DNA of 9,893 nt from UBA4675 sp964601265 (GCA_964601265.1 CAZRMT010000046.1:1-9893), one strand, 5' to 3'. Shown: positions 1 through 8,078, counted from the first letter of the stretch. Numbers and translations: made by a program. Notes: generated from the sequence alone by a model not told the origin.

Positions 1-48
1 GGAAAATATAATGATAGTAAAATAAGATTGTATTACGAAGATTTGTAA
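1..48 (+). CDS. C-terminal end of an unidentified protein (partial, 5' end outside the window)
   Basis: Frame 1 is open from the first base to a TAA at 46-48 and encodes the tail GKYNDSKIRLYYEDL. The other two plus frames hit stops within the first 25 bases. The mix of charged and aromatic residues is compatible with a real protein C-terminus, but 15 codons cannot identify a family. The position supports it: a gene ending here would converge on the aro operon, and the hairpin at 81-110 could terminate both, since it has a T-run on each side. It could also be chance open frame. Confidence 0.35.
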   Translation, partial: GKYNDSKIRLYYEDL

Positions 49-78
49 AAAATAGAGAGTTGAAACTATCCGTTACAC

Positions 79-110
79 AAAAAACGCAAGGCGGTTTTGC
101 CTTGCGTTTT
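79..110 (-). terminator. Intrinsic terminator at the end of the aro operon, probably bidirectional
   Basis: A perfect 12-bp inverted repeat (81-92 with 99-110, core GCAAGGC/GCCTTGC) encloses a 6-nt loop. Read on the minus strand it starts 3 nt after the aroQ stop codon and runs into six U residues (79-84), the form of a Rho-independent terminator. On the plus strand the same stem is followed by TTTTTAATTATTTT, so it may also stop transcription from a convergent gene to the left. Confidence 0.9.
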
Positions 111-113
111 TAA

Positions 114-542
114 TTATTTTAAATTTTTAAGAAATTCTAAGGCTTCTTTATAACCTAAAAAACCTTTGCCCTTTATTACTTTATCGGCGATAAGCGAAAT
201 ATAGCTTAACTTTCTAAACTCTTCTCTACTATCTATGTCGGTTATATGCACTTCCGCAACGGGTAAGCGAACGGCTTTTAACGCGTCTAGTATAGCAACG
301 CTGGTATGAGTATAAGCCCCTGCGTTTATAACTATTCCGTCGTACTTTTTCATAGCCTTTTGTATCATAGTTACGATTTTGCTTTCGCTGTTAGACTGTT
401 TTACTTTTGCCTTAACACCTAATTCCACGGCGGATTTTTTTATGTATTTTACCAAAGCGGAATAATCCTCTTTTCCGTACAATTCCACTTCTCTTATTCC
501 GAGCATATTCAAATTTACTCCGTTAATAACCAAAATTTTCAT
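114..542 (-). CDS. aroQ: Type II 3-dehydroquinate dehydratase (dehydroquinase)
   Basis: Cytosolic enzyme of shikimate step 3, dehydrating 3-dehydroquinate to 3-dehydroshikimate; type II enzymes are usually dodecameric. The 142-residue protein has the family length and core: NGVNLNMLGIRE (7-18), the YG pair carrying the catalytic Tyr (Y22), QSN (49-51), NAGAYTHTS (73-81) and EVH (97-99) with the catalytic His H99, then REEFR (106-110). Several normally strict positions differ: NGPN is NGVN, NPGA is NAGA, and the usual SNxH after EVH is TDID, so Thr101 replaces the substrate-binding Ser and Asp104 the second His. The ATG at 542 is preferred: AAGGCGG lies 9 nt upstream and MKILVING is the typical N-terminus. 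A TTG at 551 would sit directly against that ribosome binding site. It overlaps the upstream gene by 20 bp and is the last gene of the operon. Confidence 0.95.
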   Translation of the reverse strand: MKILVINGVNLNMLGIREVELYGKEDYSALVKYIKKSAVELGVKAKVKQSNSESKIVTMIQKAMKKYDGIVINAGAYTHTSVAILDALKAVRLPVAEVHITDIDSREEFRKLSYISLIADKVIKGKGFLGYKEALEFLKNLK

Positions 543-1749
543 AAATCTCAACCGCCTTTTTCACCGCTTTTTCTACGGTGGAATTATTTTCAATGATAAA
601 ATCTTTTGCGTTTTCGTAAACGCTTTTTCGCTTTACGTAAAGCTCTTTTATTCCTTCTTTTTGCGAAATGGGTCTATCGTTTACGGTAAGCAATTCAATA
701 TCTCTTTTAACAAATATCAAAATTCCGTTTGCCTTTAAATGTCTAACGTTTTCTTCGTCCAAACAAACCCCTCCGCCCGTGGCTATAATTTTTCCTTGCG
801 ACAAAGAAACCGATTTTACAACTTCTTTTTCGTATTCTCTAAACTTTTTTTCGCCCTCTTTTAAAATTATATCTTTTGGCGACGACAAATATCTTTTTTG
901 TATTTCTTCGTCCGTATCTACAAACTCTTTTTTTAATTTTAACGCAAGCTCTTTACCTATCGAACTTTTACCCGAAGAAGGCATTCCTATTAAAACGATA
1001 TTGAGCGTATTAAAAATAAGATAATCTAAAATATCCTCTATATCGCTATCCGAAAAGTTTTTATTTCGCCATATAGACTGAGATTTTATCGCTTGAGCGA
1101 CAAGCATTGCAAGTCCTCCGCTTGCGTTTACGCCAAGCTCTTCCGCTTGTAAAACGAGTTTTGTTTTTAAAGGGTTATAAATTAAATCGAAAATGCCTTT
1201 TAAATGCGGAAAACGAGATAAATCCAGCACAAGTTCGTCGTTATTCGGACTCATTCCGACGGGTGTGGCGTTTATAACGACTTCGGTTTCGGATAAATCA
1301 TAAACGTTTTTATAGTTAACCGTTCCCGTTCTACTAACCGTGATTACGCTTTTTGCGTTAAGGTCTTTACAAAGCGTAACCGCCGTTTGAGACGCTCCGC
1401 CCGAACCTAAAATCAAAACGTTTTTATCTTTTACCTCGATTTTCGCTCTTTTTAAAGCGTATTCCAACCCGAAATAGTCGGTGTTATATCCGTAAAGTTT
1501 GCCGTTTTTATTTACCACGGTATTTACGGCGCCTATTTTTTCAGCCTCTTGCGATACGGAATACAAAAACGGAATAACCGCCTTTTTGTAAGGTATTGTA
1601 ACGTTAAATCCGTCAACGCTAGGACAAGTTAAAAATTCGGACAATTTATCGGGTTCTATCTCCTTTAAAGAATAGTCTAAACCCGTTTTTCGGTGAATAA
1701 TAGCCGAAAAGCTATGTCCTAATTTTTCTCCGATAAGACAAAATTTCAT
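523..1749 (-). CDS. aroE-aroK: Shikimate dehydrogenase-shikimate kinase fusion protein
   Basis: A single 408-residue frame joins the enzymes for shikimate steps 4 and 5. Residues 1-245 are AroE (NADPH-dependent 3-dehydroshikimate to shikimate): GHSFS (11-15) binds shikimate, NVTIPYK carries catalytic Lys55, NTD (89-91) the catalytic Asp, GSGGAS (115-120) is the dinucleotide loop, SRT (139-141) fits NADP preference, and GGLAMLVAQA (211-220) is the C-terminal signature. Residues 249-408 are shikimate kinase (ATP to shikimate 3-phosphate): Walker A GMPSSGKS (255-262), DTD (278-280), FREYE (303-307), GGG (325-327) and the lid NDRP (357-360). The AroE C-terminal helix runs almost directly into the first kinase strand, so the linker is only a few residues. 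All catalytic residues are present and no frameshift is seen, so both halves are probably active. The ATG overlaps the pheA TGA as ATGA; AAGGAA lies 5 nt upstream. Confidence 0.95.
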   Translation of the reverse strand: MKFCLIGEKLGHSFSAIIHRKTGLDYSLKEIEPDKLSEFLTCPSVDGFNVTIPYKKAVIPFLYSVSQEAEKIGAVNTVVNKNGKLYGYNTDYFGLEYALKRAKIEVKDKNVLILGSGGASQTAVTLCKDLNAKSVITVSRTGTVNYKNVYDLSETEVVINATPVGMSPNNDELVLDLSRFPHLKGIFDLIYNPLKTKLVLQAEELGVNASGGLAMLVAQAIKSQSIWRNKNFSDSDIEDILDYLIFNTLNIVLIGMPSSGKSSIGKELALKLKKEFVDTDEEIQKRYLSSPKDIILKEGEKKFREYEKEVVKSVSLSQGKIIATGGGVCLDEENVRHLKANGILIFVKRDIELLTVNDRPISQKEGIKELYVKRKSVYENAKDFIIENNSTVEKAVKKAVEIYENFGY

Positions 1750-2885
1750 ATAATTTCCTTATAACTTCCTAAGAATTCGAAATACTGTGAACCGTTTTCA
1801 AGTTCCGACAATAAATTAAGTACTTTTCCGTTAGTGATGTCGCCCGAAAAATCCAAATAGAATAAAAACTCGAAATCGGAATTTAGCGGACGGCTTTCGA
1901 TTTTCGTTAAATTAAGTCCGGCAAGCGAAAATCTGTTTAAAAGCTCGGACAAACTCCCCACTTTGTGGGCAAGGCTCGTTACTATACTTACTTTGTCGCT
2001 CCCCTTTAAAAGCGTTAAGTCTTTAGCTATTAAAATAAATCTCGTATAGTTATTGCTTTCGTTTTGAATATTTCTCTTTAAAATTTTAAGTCCGTAAAGC
2101 TCTGCGCACTCTACCGAACAAATAGTCGCAACGCTTTTATCGCCAAGCGTCGCCACTTCTTTTGCGCTAACGCCCGTATTCGAACTTTCTTCTTCTTGCA
2201 AAGAATTTTGTTTTATATATTCGGAACATTGCTTTAACGCTTGCGTATGAGATACGACTTTTTTAATACTTTTTTCGGTTGCTCCCGAAACGGAAGCAAG
2301 GCAATGTTCGATTTTTAATTTTAAACTTTTTACTATATAAAAGTTATGTTTCGTTATAAGGTCGTAAACCTCTAATACCGAACCTGCCGTAGAATTTTCT
2401 ATGGGCAATACGCCGTATTTACAAAAACCTTTATCGACAGCCGTAAACACCCCGTCAAACGTCTTGAAAAAAGACACGGACGGAACTTGAATAAATCTTT
2501 TTACCGCCGTATGAGAATTTGCCCCTTCTACGCCTTGACAAGCAACGGTGGCAGTCATTTCAAGCTCGCTTTTTTCGTTCTTCAGCGCCGTTTTTATTTT
2601 ATTAACGGTAACGCTAGCGTTTTCGGAAAGCTCTCTTTGGTAAGCCTTACTCGTGGAAAACACCGTTTTGTAAAGCTCTTTTAAGTACGGTTTTAATTCG
2701 TCTTTGGTTCTCGTTAAAACGTTATACAAAACCTCGTTCTCTCTCTTGCCGTCGTCAACGTTTTTCTTTATTTCGTTTTTACGTTTACCTATTTCACCGC
2801 AAAGCTCCATTCTTTCTGAAAAAGTATCAGCAATTTTCTCGTCTAAAACGTCTATTTTTTCTCTTAATTCCTTTAAATCAGCCAT
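1746..2885 (-). CDS. pheA: Bifunctional chorismate mutase/prephenate dehydratase (P-protein) with ACT domain
   Basis: Converts chorismate to prephenate and then to phenylpyruvate, the precursor of Phe. The 379-residue protein has three parts. An AroQ-class helical chorismate mutase lies at about 2-85 (LREKIDVLDEKIADTFSERM and a later REN). The prephenate dehydratase domain lies at about 112-290, with CQGVEGANSH, PIENSTAGSV, SHTQALKQC and the catalytic NNYTRF (Thr281). A C-terminal ACT domain (about 297-375) has GSLSELL and ESRP (330-333), the elements that bind Phe for feedback inhibition in this family. The ATG at 2885 is chosen because AAAGGAG lies 8 nt before it, 13 bp after the aroC stop. 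An ATG at 2912 would translate through this ribosome binding site and has none of its own. The chorismate mutase also supplies prephenate to TyrA, as no separate mutase is in the operon. Confidence 0.96.
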   Translation of the reverse strand: MADLKELREKIDVLDEKIADTFSERMELCGEIGKRKNEIKKNVDDGKRENEVLYNVLTRTKDELKPYLKELYKTVFSTSKAYQRELSENASVTVNKIKTALKNEKSELEMTATVACQGVEGANSHTAVKRFIQVPSVSFFKTFDGVFTAVDKGFCKYGVLPIENSTAGSVLEVYDLITKHNFYIVKSLKLKIEHCLASVSGATEKSIKKVVSHTQALKQCSEYIKQNSLQEEESSNTGVSAKEVATLGDKSVATICSVECAELYGLKILKRNIQNESNNYTRFILIAKDLTLLKGSDKVSIVTSLAHKVGSLSELLNRFSLAGLNLTKIESRPLNSDFEFLFYLDFSGDITNGKVLNLLSELENGSQYFEFLGSYKEII

Positions 2886-2898
2886 AATATTTTCTCCT

Positions 2899-3942
2899 TT
2901 ATATAATTTCATCTAAAACAGCTAGGGCAACGGCGCTTTCCAAACAAGGCAACGCCCTTAAAAGTATGCACGAATCGTGTCTGCCCTTGGCTTGAATTTC
3001 AACCGTCTTTTTATCTATTAAATCAACGGTAAGTTGTTTTTTAAATATCGTGGGCGTAGGTTTTACCGCAACCCTCATCGTCAACGTCTGTCCCGTCGAT
3101 ATTCCGCCGACTATTCCGCCGGAATTATTAGATAAAAACTTAACTTCGCCGTTTTCGTACGTCATTTGGTCGTTAATTTCGCTCCCCGTTTTTTCTACGC
3201 CTAAAAAACCGCTACCGAATTCTACGCCTTTTACTGCGGGAACGGAATAAATTAAACTCGCAATTTTCCCTTCCAACCCATCGAAAAAGTTATCGCCTAT
3301 TCCTTTAGGCGTACCGTAAACGACAACTTCGGCAACTCCGCCTACGGAATCTCCTTGTTCTTGCGCTTCTTTGATTTTTTTAGCCATTTCTTCGTTTTTA
3401 CTAATTGCAAAAATAGGAGCCTTTACGCCTTCTACTTCTTCAACCGTTACGCCGTCTAAATAGCTTTTACCTTTAACTCCGTTTATTTCGGACACGAAAG
3501 AACGAATTTTTATCCCCTTTGAATTTAGGTATTGTAAAGCAATTCCTCCCACTACGCACAAATTTACCGTGAGTCTGCCTGAAAATCTTCCGCCTCCGCT
3601 AAAATCAAGCGTTCCGTCCTTTAAAAACCAACCGTAATCGGCGTGCGAAGGTCTTGGTTTTCCGTAAAGATTATCGTAATCGGAACTTTTTGTGTTTTTA
3701 TTGTAAATCTTCGCCGAAATATTACCGTTTTTTATAATATCCTCACTATCGAATACAGGAACATCCTCTTCCTTTCTCGGCGTAGAAAAAGAAGAAGCGG
3801 GTTTCCTTCTATCTAAAAACTTTAAAAGTTTATCCCTGTCTACTTTAAAATCGGGAAAGCCCGAGGCGTTAACCGACATATAGGCGGAGTGCGACTCGCC
3901 CGTTATCTCGACTTTTATCTTTTTACCGTTAAAAATTGACAT
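2899..3942 (-). CDS. aroC: Chorismate synthase
   Basis: Shikimate step 7: FMN-dependent anti-elimination of phosphate from EPSP to give chorismate; the enzyme is normally a homotetramer needing reduced FMN. The 347-residue protein has GESHS (15-19, conserved His18), RRKPASSFSTPRKEED (45-60), RPSHADY (97-103, conserved His100), GGGRFSGRLT (116-125), NNSGGIVGGISTGQ (272-285), KPTPTI (294-299) and GRHD (320-323). Compared with proteobacterial enzymes, GESHG reads GESHS, RPGHAD reads RPSHAD and SARET reads SGRLT, the pattern I associate with clostridial chorismate synthases. The SGVFxGxTTGxP stretch after residue 62 is eroded. The ATG at 3942 has AGGAGG 8 nt upstream and overlaps the end of aroA by 14 bp. 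Confidence 0.96.
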   Translation of the reverse strand: MSIFNGKKIKVEITGESHSAYMSVNASGFPDFKVDRDKLLKFLDRRKPASSFSTPRKEEDVPVFDSEDIIKNGNISAKIYNKNTKSSDYDNLYGKPRPSHADYGWFLKDGTLDFSGGGRFSGRLTVNLCVVGGIALQYLNSKGIKIRSFVSEINGVKGKSYLDGVTVEEVEGVKAPIFAISKNEEMAKKIKEAQEQGDSVGGVAEVVVYGTPKGIGDNFFDGLEGKIASLIYSVPAVKGVEFGSGFLGVEKTGSEINDQMTYENGEVKFLSNNSGGIVGGISTGQTLTMRVAVKPTPTIFKKQLTVDLIDKKTVEIQAKGRHDSCILLRALPCLESAVALAVLDEII

Positions 3943-5173
3943 CGGTTTTTCCTCCTAATAAACTAAAATCTTTAAAAAAATCGGGATACGATTTATTTAC
4001 CGCTTCTATTCCTTTTATCGAAGAAACTCCGTCCGCAAAACAAGACAGAATAGCTTCGCTCATAACCGTTCTGTGGTCGTTATCACCGCAAAACTCTCCG
4101 CCGTGAGGACGCCCGCCGAAAACGGTTAGCTCGTCGCTGTGAACTTCGGTTTGTATTCCGCTTTCACTCAAAAAGTCAACTATTCCTTTAAGGCGGTCGC
4201 TTTCTTTTATTTTTAGCCTTTCCACGCCTTTTATAACGCTTTTCCCCTTGCAAAAGGAAGCCAAAACGCTTGCTATTTGAATAATATCGGGACAAGAAGT
4301 TGCGTCAAAACGAAAAGAGTTCAACTCGTTTTTGGAAACGCTTACGCCTTTTGGCGTTACTTCAACGTCGGCTCCCGCTTGTTTTAAAAGTTCTAAATAT
4401 TTTTTATCGCCTTGTAACGAATTTTCTTTTAACCCTCTTGCGGTAACATTTTCTCCAAGCGCCCCTGCGGTAAGGAAAAAACTTACTGCGGAATAATCGC
4501 CCTCTACAGTAACGCTAATCGGGGAAACGTATTTTTGATTTCCTTTTACAAAAAAACCTTTTTGCGTTTTTTCTATTTTAATTCCGAACTCGGCTAAAAC
4601 TTGCAAGGTAATATCTACGTAATTTGCCGAAACGACGGTATTTTGCAAAACTATTTCGCTATCTCCGTTAAGTAACGGCAACGAAAACAACAGTCCCGTT
4701 ATATATTGCGAACTCACGCTTGCGTCTATTTCGTATAAACCGCTTTTTATCTTTCCGTTAACTTCATAACCCGTAATATCGGCTCCGTGTTCGTTTAAAA
4801 GATTTATCAATTTTTCGTTAGGTCTTTTAAGCAATCTTTCGCTCCCCGTAAAAACGGATTTTATTCCGAGCGCACAAGCAACGGGCAGTAAAAATCTTAT
4901 CGTAGAACCGCTTTCACCGCAGTTTACCTCTACTTTTTTATTTGGAAAAGTTACGTTTAAAAGTTTTAAAGAACCGTTTACTCTTTCGTAATTTAACCCC
5001 AAACTTTTTAAAGCGTTAAGCGTGGCGTTTACGTCAAACGAACAGCCGACGTTTTCCACTTGTCCGTTTCCGCCCGATAAAAAGCCTGCTATCAAATACC
5101 TATGCGCATATGACTTAGCGGTCGGGGCGTTAAACTCGCCTTTTAAAAAGGAGGGGTAAATTTTAGCGTCCAT
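3929..5173 (-). CDS. aroA: 3-phosphoshikimate 1-carboxyvinyltransferase (EPSP synthase)
   Basis: Shikimate step 6: joins shikimate 3-phosphate and phosphoenolpyruvate to form EPSP. The 414-residue protein has the two-domain family signatures: APTAKSYAHR (16-25, with K20, S21 and R25 at the substrate site), CGESGSTIRF (85-94), SSQYITG (154-160), GDYSAVSFF (225-233), CPD (294-296, catalytic Asp296), RLKIKESDRL (319-328), DHR (366-368) and KSYPDFF (394-400). Gly89 matches the E. coli Gly96 glyphosate-contact position; Ser90 and Phe94 occupy the positions of E. coli Thr97 and Pro101, so glyphosate response cannot be predicted. The ATG at 5173 follows the aroB stop by 1 bp, with AAAGGAG 10 nt upstream inside the end of aroB. 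Confidence 0.96.
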   Translation of the reverse strand: MDAKIYPSFLKGEFNAPTAKSYAHRYLIAGFLSGGNGQVENVGCSFDVNATLNALKSLGLNYERVNGSLKLLNVTFPNKKVEVNCGESGSTIRFLLPVACALGIKSVFTGSERLLKRPNEKLINLLNEHGADITGYEVNGKIKSGLYEIDASVSSQYITGLLFSLPLLNGDSEIVLQNTVVSANYVDITLQVLAEFGIKIEKTQKGFFVKGNQKYVSPISVTVEGDYSAVSFFLTAGALGENVTARGLKENSLQGDKKYLELLKQAGADVEVTPKGVSVSKNELNSFRFDATSCPDIIQIASVLASFCKGKSVIKGVERLKIKESDRLKGIVDFLSESGIQTEVHSDELTVFGGRPHGGEFCGDNDHRTVMSEAILSCFADGVSSIKGIEAVNKSYPDFFKDFSLLGGKTDVNF

Positions 5174-5174
5174 T

Positions 5175-6191
5175 TTAGTAAAGCTCCTTTAATTTTTCAA
5201 ACGGTAAATAAACGACTTTTGCTTTTAAGTTTTCGTCAATCATTACGAAGTCAACCCCGTCCGACTTGCTTTTTTTATCGTTTTTTAAAGCGATTAAAAC
5301 TTCGTCGTCGGTAAAATCTATTGACAAATCGTGATTTTTGCACGAAATAATTTTTAAGGCTTTTTCTACGGTTTTATCACTTAAACCATAGTATTTTTGC
5401 GATATTTCCAAAGCCTTTTTAAGCCCTTTTGCAACGGCTAATCCGTGAGGAACGGTGAACGAAGAAAGTTTTTCTATCGCGTGAGCAATGGTATGTCCTA
5501 AATTGAGCAATTTTCTTTCTCCGCTCTCTCTTTCGTCACGCTCTACTATATCTCTTTTAATTTTTACGCATTTTTCTATCAAAACGGCAATGTCCCCGTC
5601 AAAATCTTTTAAAGTTATCTCATTTGACAAAAAAACGTATTTAATTATTTCGCCGTAGCCGTTGTCTAGTTCTTGCTGTGGCAAAGTAGATAAAAAATCA
5701 ACGTCGATATATACTAGGCTCGGTTGATAAAAAGTTCCGACCAAATTTTTACCGTGAGGTAAATCAATAGCCGTTTTACCGCCTACGGAAGAATCAACCA
5801 TAGACAATAGCGTAGTGGCAACGTTTATAAAGGTAATGCCACGCTCGTAAGTGGAAGCGACGAACCCCGCCAAATCTCCGACAACTCCTCCGCCGAATGC
5901 AATTACAGTATCGTTTCTCGTGAAAGAATTCTCCGCCAAAAAAGAACAAATATTTATATAGTTGGTTGCATTTTTACTATCTTCACCTGCTGAAATTACA
6001 TATTCGAAAACAGTTTTTTCGCTTAAAATTTCTTTAAAATAATGCGGATAAAACTTTGCAACGTTGCTGTCGGTTACAACAAGAACCTTTTCGCCTTTTA
6101 TGATATTTTCCGCTCTTTTATAAAACGAAGAAAAATCCTTTTCTATAAACACGGAATAGTTTTTTGATGCGTTAACTTTAATTTCACTCAT
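5175..6191 (-). CDS. aroB: 3-dehydroquinate synthase
   Basis: Shikimate step 2: NAD- and metal-dependent cyclisation of DAHP to 3-dehydroquinate. The 338-residue protein carries GGGVVGDLAGF (100-110), VDSSVGGKT (132-140), KNLVGTFYQP (148-157), and the metal ligands Glu181 (in YGEIIKY), His233 (in LNLGHTIAHAIE) and His249 (in VPHGLAV). The usual VPTTLL before the VDSSVGGKT motif reads VATTLL. The ATG at 6191 is chosen over a TTG at 6218. The ATG has GGCGG 8 nt upstream, starts one base after the tyrA stop, and gives the normal N-terminus MSEIKVNASKNYSVFI. The TTG has no ribosome binding site and would overlap tyrA. Confidence 0.95.
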   Translation of the reverse strand: MSEIKVNASKNYSVFIEKDFSSFYKRAENIIKGEKVLVVTDSNVAKFYPHYFKEILSEKTVFEYVISAGEDSKNATNYINICSFLAENSFTRNDTVIAFGGGVVGDLAGFVASTYERGITFINVATTLLSMVDSSVGGKTAIDLPHGKNLVGTFYQPSLVYIDVDFLSTLPQQELDNGYGEIIKYVFLSNEITLKDFDGDIAVLIEKCVKIKRDIVERDERESGERKLLNLGHTIAHAIEKLSSFTVPHGLAVAKGLKKALEISQKYYGLSDKTVEKALKIISCKNHDLSIDFTDDEVLIALKNDKKSKSDGVDFVMIDENLKAKVVYLPFEKLKELY

Positions 6192-6192
6192 A

Positions 6193-7044
6193 TTATTTAC
6201 CGCCGTTTTTAACGTCAATACTCAACTTTCTGTCATTACCCTCTTTTAATAATGCGTTAAGTTTTAATGCGTCGTTTTCCCTCAAAGCGTCTGCATATTT
6301 TTGTAAACTATCAATTAAAAAAGTCAATTCACTTTCCAACTTGTCTTTGTTTTTCAACATTAAATCAGTCCACATTTCGCTATTTAGCCTAGCCACTCTC
6401 GTCAAGTCCCTATAACTGCCCGCCGAATATCCGAAGTGACTTTCGGCTTGTTTGCTTTTGATGTACGCATTCGAAACTATATGACATAATTGAGAGGTGT
6501 AAGCTATCATTTCGTCGTGATTTTCCGCCGTAGTTATCTCCACGTTGGAAAAACCTACGCTTAAAAAGAATTTCTTTACTTCTTCAAGCTTGAAAATGTC
6601 TGCGTTTACGTTAACGAGTATCATAGAAGCCTTTTCAAATAGGTTAACGCTGGAATGTTCAACGCCCGAAAACTCTCTACCCGCCATAGGGTGTCCGCCT
6701 ATAAAGATTAAATCGGGATACTCTTTTTCTTGTTCGCTCATTATTTTTACAACGTCACGTTTGACACCGCAAAAATCAACGATAATAGCACCTTTTTTTA
6801 AATGTTTGCAAGCATTTGAAAGCACGTTTTCAAACCCTTGCGGATAAACCGAAACAATCAATAAATCAACTTCTTTAAAATTTTCTTCGGTTAAAGGAAA
6901 ATGAAATGCTTTTAAAAGCTCTGCCTTTTTCATTGCGGATTCGCTTTTATCGTACCCAAGCACTTTATATCCGCCTTTTTTTACGAGCGTTCTACCAAAC
7001 GAACCGCCCATAAGCCCCAAACCTATAATTCCTATCGTTTTCAT
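6193..7044 (-). CDS. tyrA: Prephenate dehydrogenase
   Basis: Oxidatively decarboxylates prephenate to 4-hydroxyphenylpyruvate, the precursor of Tyr. The 283-residue protein has an N-terminal Rossmann fold, GLGLMGGS (8-15) with acidic Asp32 after the second strand (NAD preference). GGHPMAGREFSG (116-127), HDEMIAYTSQLCH (176-188, with the conserved His188) and SYRDLTRVA (210-218) follow, then the helical dimerisation domain. It stops where longer Bacillus-type TyrA proteins continue into an ACT domain, so no feedback domain is visible and no mutase is fused. The ATG at 7044 overlaps the aroF TGA as ATGA, a classic coupling arrangement. Only a weak purine stretch (GGGAAAGAG) precedes it, which suggests dependence on ribosomes arriving from aroF. 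Confidence 0.95.
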   Translation of the reverse strand: MKTIGIIGLGLMGGSFGRTLVKKGGYKVLGYDKSESAMKKAELLKAFHFPLTEENFKEVDLLIVSVYPQGFENVLSNACKHLKKGAIIVDFCGVKRDVVKIMSEQEKEYPDLIFIGGHPMAGREFSGVEHSSVNLFEKASMILVNVNADIFKLEEVKKFFLSVGFSNVEITTAENHDEMIAYTSQLCHIVSNAYIKSKQAESHFGYSAGSYRDLTRVARLNSEMWTDLMLKNKDKLESELTFLIDSLQKYADALRENDALKLNALLKEGNDRKLSIDVKNGGK

Positions 7045-8057
7045 ACTCTATGCTCTTTCCCTACTAGCGGAAGAATAACGTTTACTTTTTTAACTATATC
7101 GTCGAACTGGTCGGGGGTAATGGACTGCGCCCCGTCGCACCAAGCCTTTTTAGGATTATTATGAACTTCTATCATAAGTCCGTCCGCACCCGAGCCTACC
7201 GTTGCAAGCGATAACGGTTTTACGAGTCTTGAAATTCCCGACGCATGCGAGGGGTCTACTATTACGGGCAGGTGCGTTAACTCTTTTAAAAGCGGAATTG
7301 CGGATAAATCGAGCGTATTTCTCGTGTACGGCTCGAACGTTCTTATACCTCTTTCGCACAAAATAACGTCCTTACAACCCTCGCTCATTATATATTCCGC
7401 ACTCATAAGCCATTCTTCTATGGTATTGCAAAGTCCTCTTTTAAGAAGTACCGGTTTTTTAGTTTTTCCAACTTCCTTTAACAGCTCGAAGTTCTGCATA
7501 TCTCTTGCGCCTATTTGTATAATATCCACGTCGGCGAATAAATCAATATGATTTACGCTCATAATTTCCGTCACTATGGGAAGCCCCGTTTCCTTTTTGG
7601 CTTTAAGCAATAAATCTATTCCCGCTCCCCTTAACCCTTGGAAGGAATAAGGGGAAGTTCTGGGTTTAAAGGCGCCTCCGCGCAATACGTTAGCGCCCGC
7701 TTTTTTAACAGCCTCGGCAACTTCTATAATCTGCGTTTCCGTTTCCACCGAACAAGGTCCTGCAATAAACACGAAATTATCTCCGCCGAATTTTACGCCG
7801 TTTACGTCGACGATAGTGTCCTCGGGGTGAAATTTTCTATTAGCGCATTTAAACGGCTCTTGAATACGCTTAACGTCCTCGACAATGTCTAACGAACGCA
7901 CCAAATCCACGTCAACCTTACTCGTATCGCCGACAAGCCCTAAAATTAAGTTGTTAGTACCTTTACTTACGTCTATTTTTAGTCCTTGCTCGTTTACCCA
8001 ATCGGTAAGATTTTTAAGTTCCTTTTTATCGCAATCCTTTTTTACAACGATAATCAT
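7041..8057 (-). CDS. aroF: DAHP synthase, type I-beta with N-terminal ferredoxin-like regulatory domain
   Basis: Entry enzyme of the pathway: condenses phosphoenolpyruvate and erythrose 4-phosphate to DAHP. Residues 1 to about 70 form the ferredoxin-like extension found in Thermotoga-type enzymes, where it mediates Tyr feedback. The TIM barrel follows with IAGPCSVE (98-105, metal ligand Cys102), LRGGAFKPRTSPYSFQG (125-141), QIGARDMQN (181-189), LLKRG (204-208), CERGIRTFEPYTRNTLD (234-250), VDPSHASG (267-274, His271), Glu297 and Asp308. The 338-residue length is normal for this class. The ATG at 8057 has AAAGGAG 7 nt upstream. It is the first enzyme gene of the operon, downstream of a leader terminator, so the attenuator would control flux into the whole pathway. 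The symbol aroF follows common use for this class and does not imply orthology to E. coli AroF. Confidence 0.96.
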   Translation of the reverse strand: MIIVVKKDCDKKELKNLTDWVNEQGLKIDVSKGTNNLILGLVGDTSKVDVDLVRSLDIVEDVKRIQEPFKCANRKFHPEDTIVDVNGVKFGGDNFVFIAGPCSVETETQIIEVAEAVKKAGANVLRGGAFKPRTSPYSFQGLRGAGIDLLLKAKKETGLPIVTEIMSVNHIDLFADVDIIQIGARDMQNFELLKEVGKTKKPVLLKRGLCNTIEEWLMSAEYIMSEGCKDVILCERGIRTFEPYTRNTLDLSAIPLLKELTHLPVIVDPSHASGISRLVKPLSLATVGSGADGLMIEVHNNPKKAWCDGAQSITPDQFDDIVKKVNVILPLVGKEHRV

Positions 8058-8078
8058 AACAGTTCTCCTTTATATAAA

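Noticed and set aside
540..551. TTG at 551 as the aroQ start
   Set aside because: It would lie directly against the ribosome binding site AAGGCGG and adds three residues absent from the family; the ATG at 542 has correct spacing.
668..1024. Plus-strand open frame of 118 codons inside aroE-aroK, and other long frames antisense to the aro genes
   Set aside because: They are shadows of well-supported enzymes, have no family motifs and no convincing ribosome binding sites.
6189..6218. TTG at 6218 as the aroB start
   Set aside because: No ribosome binding site precedes it, and the added nine residues do not fit the family N-terminus; ATG 6191 has GGCGG 8 nt upstream and adjoins the tyrA stop.
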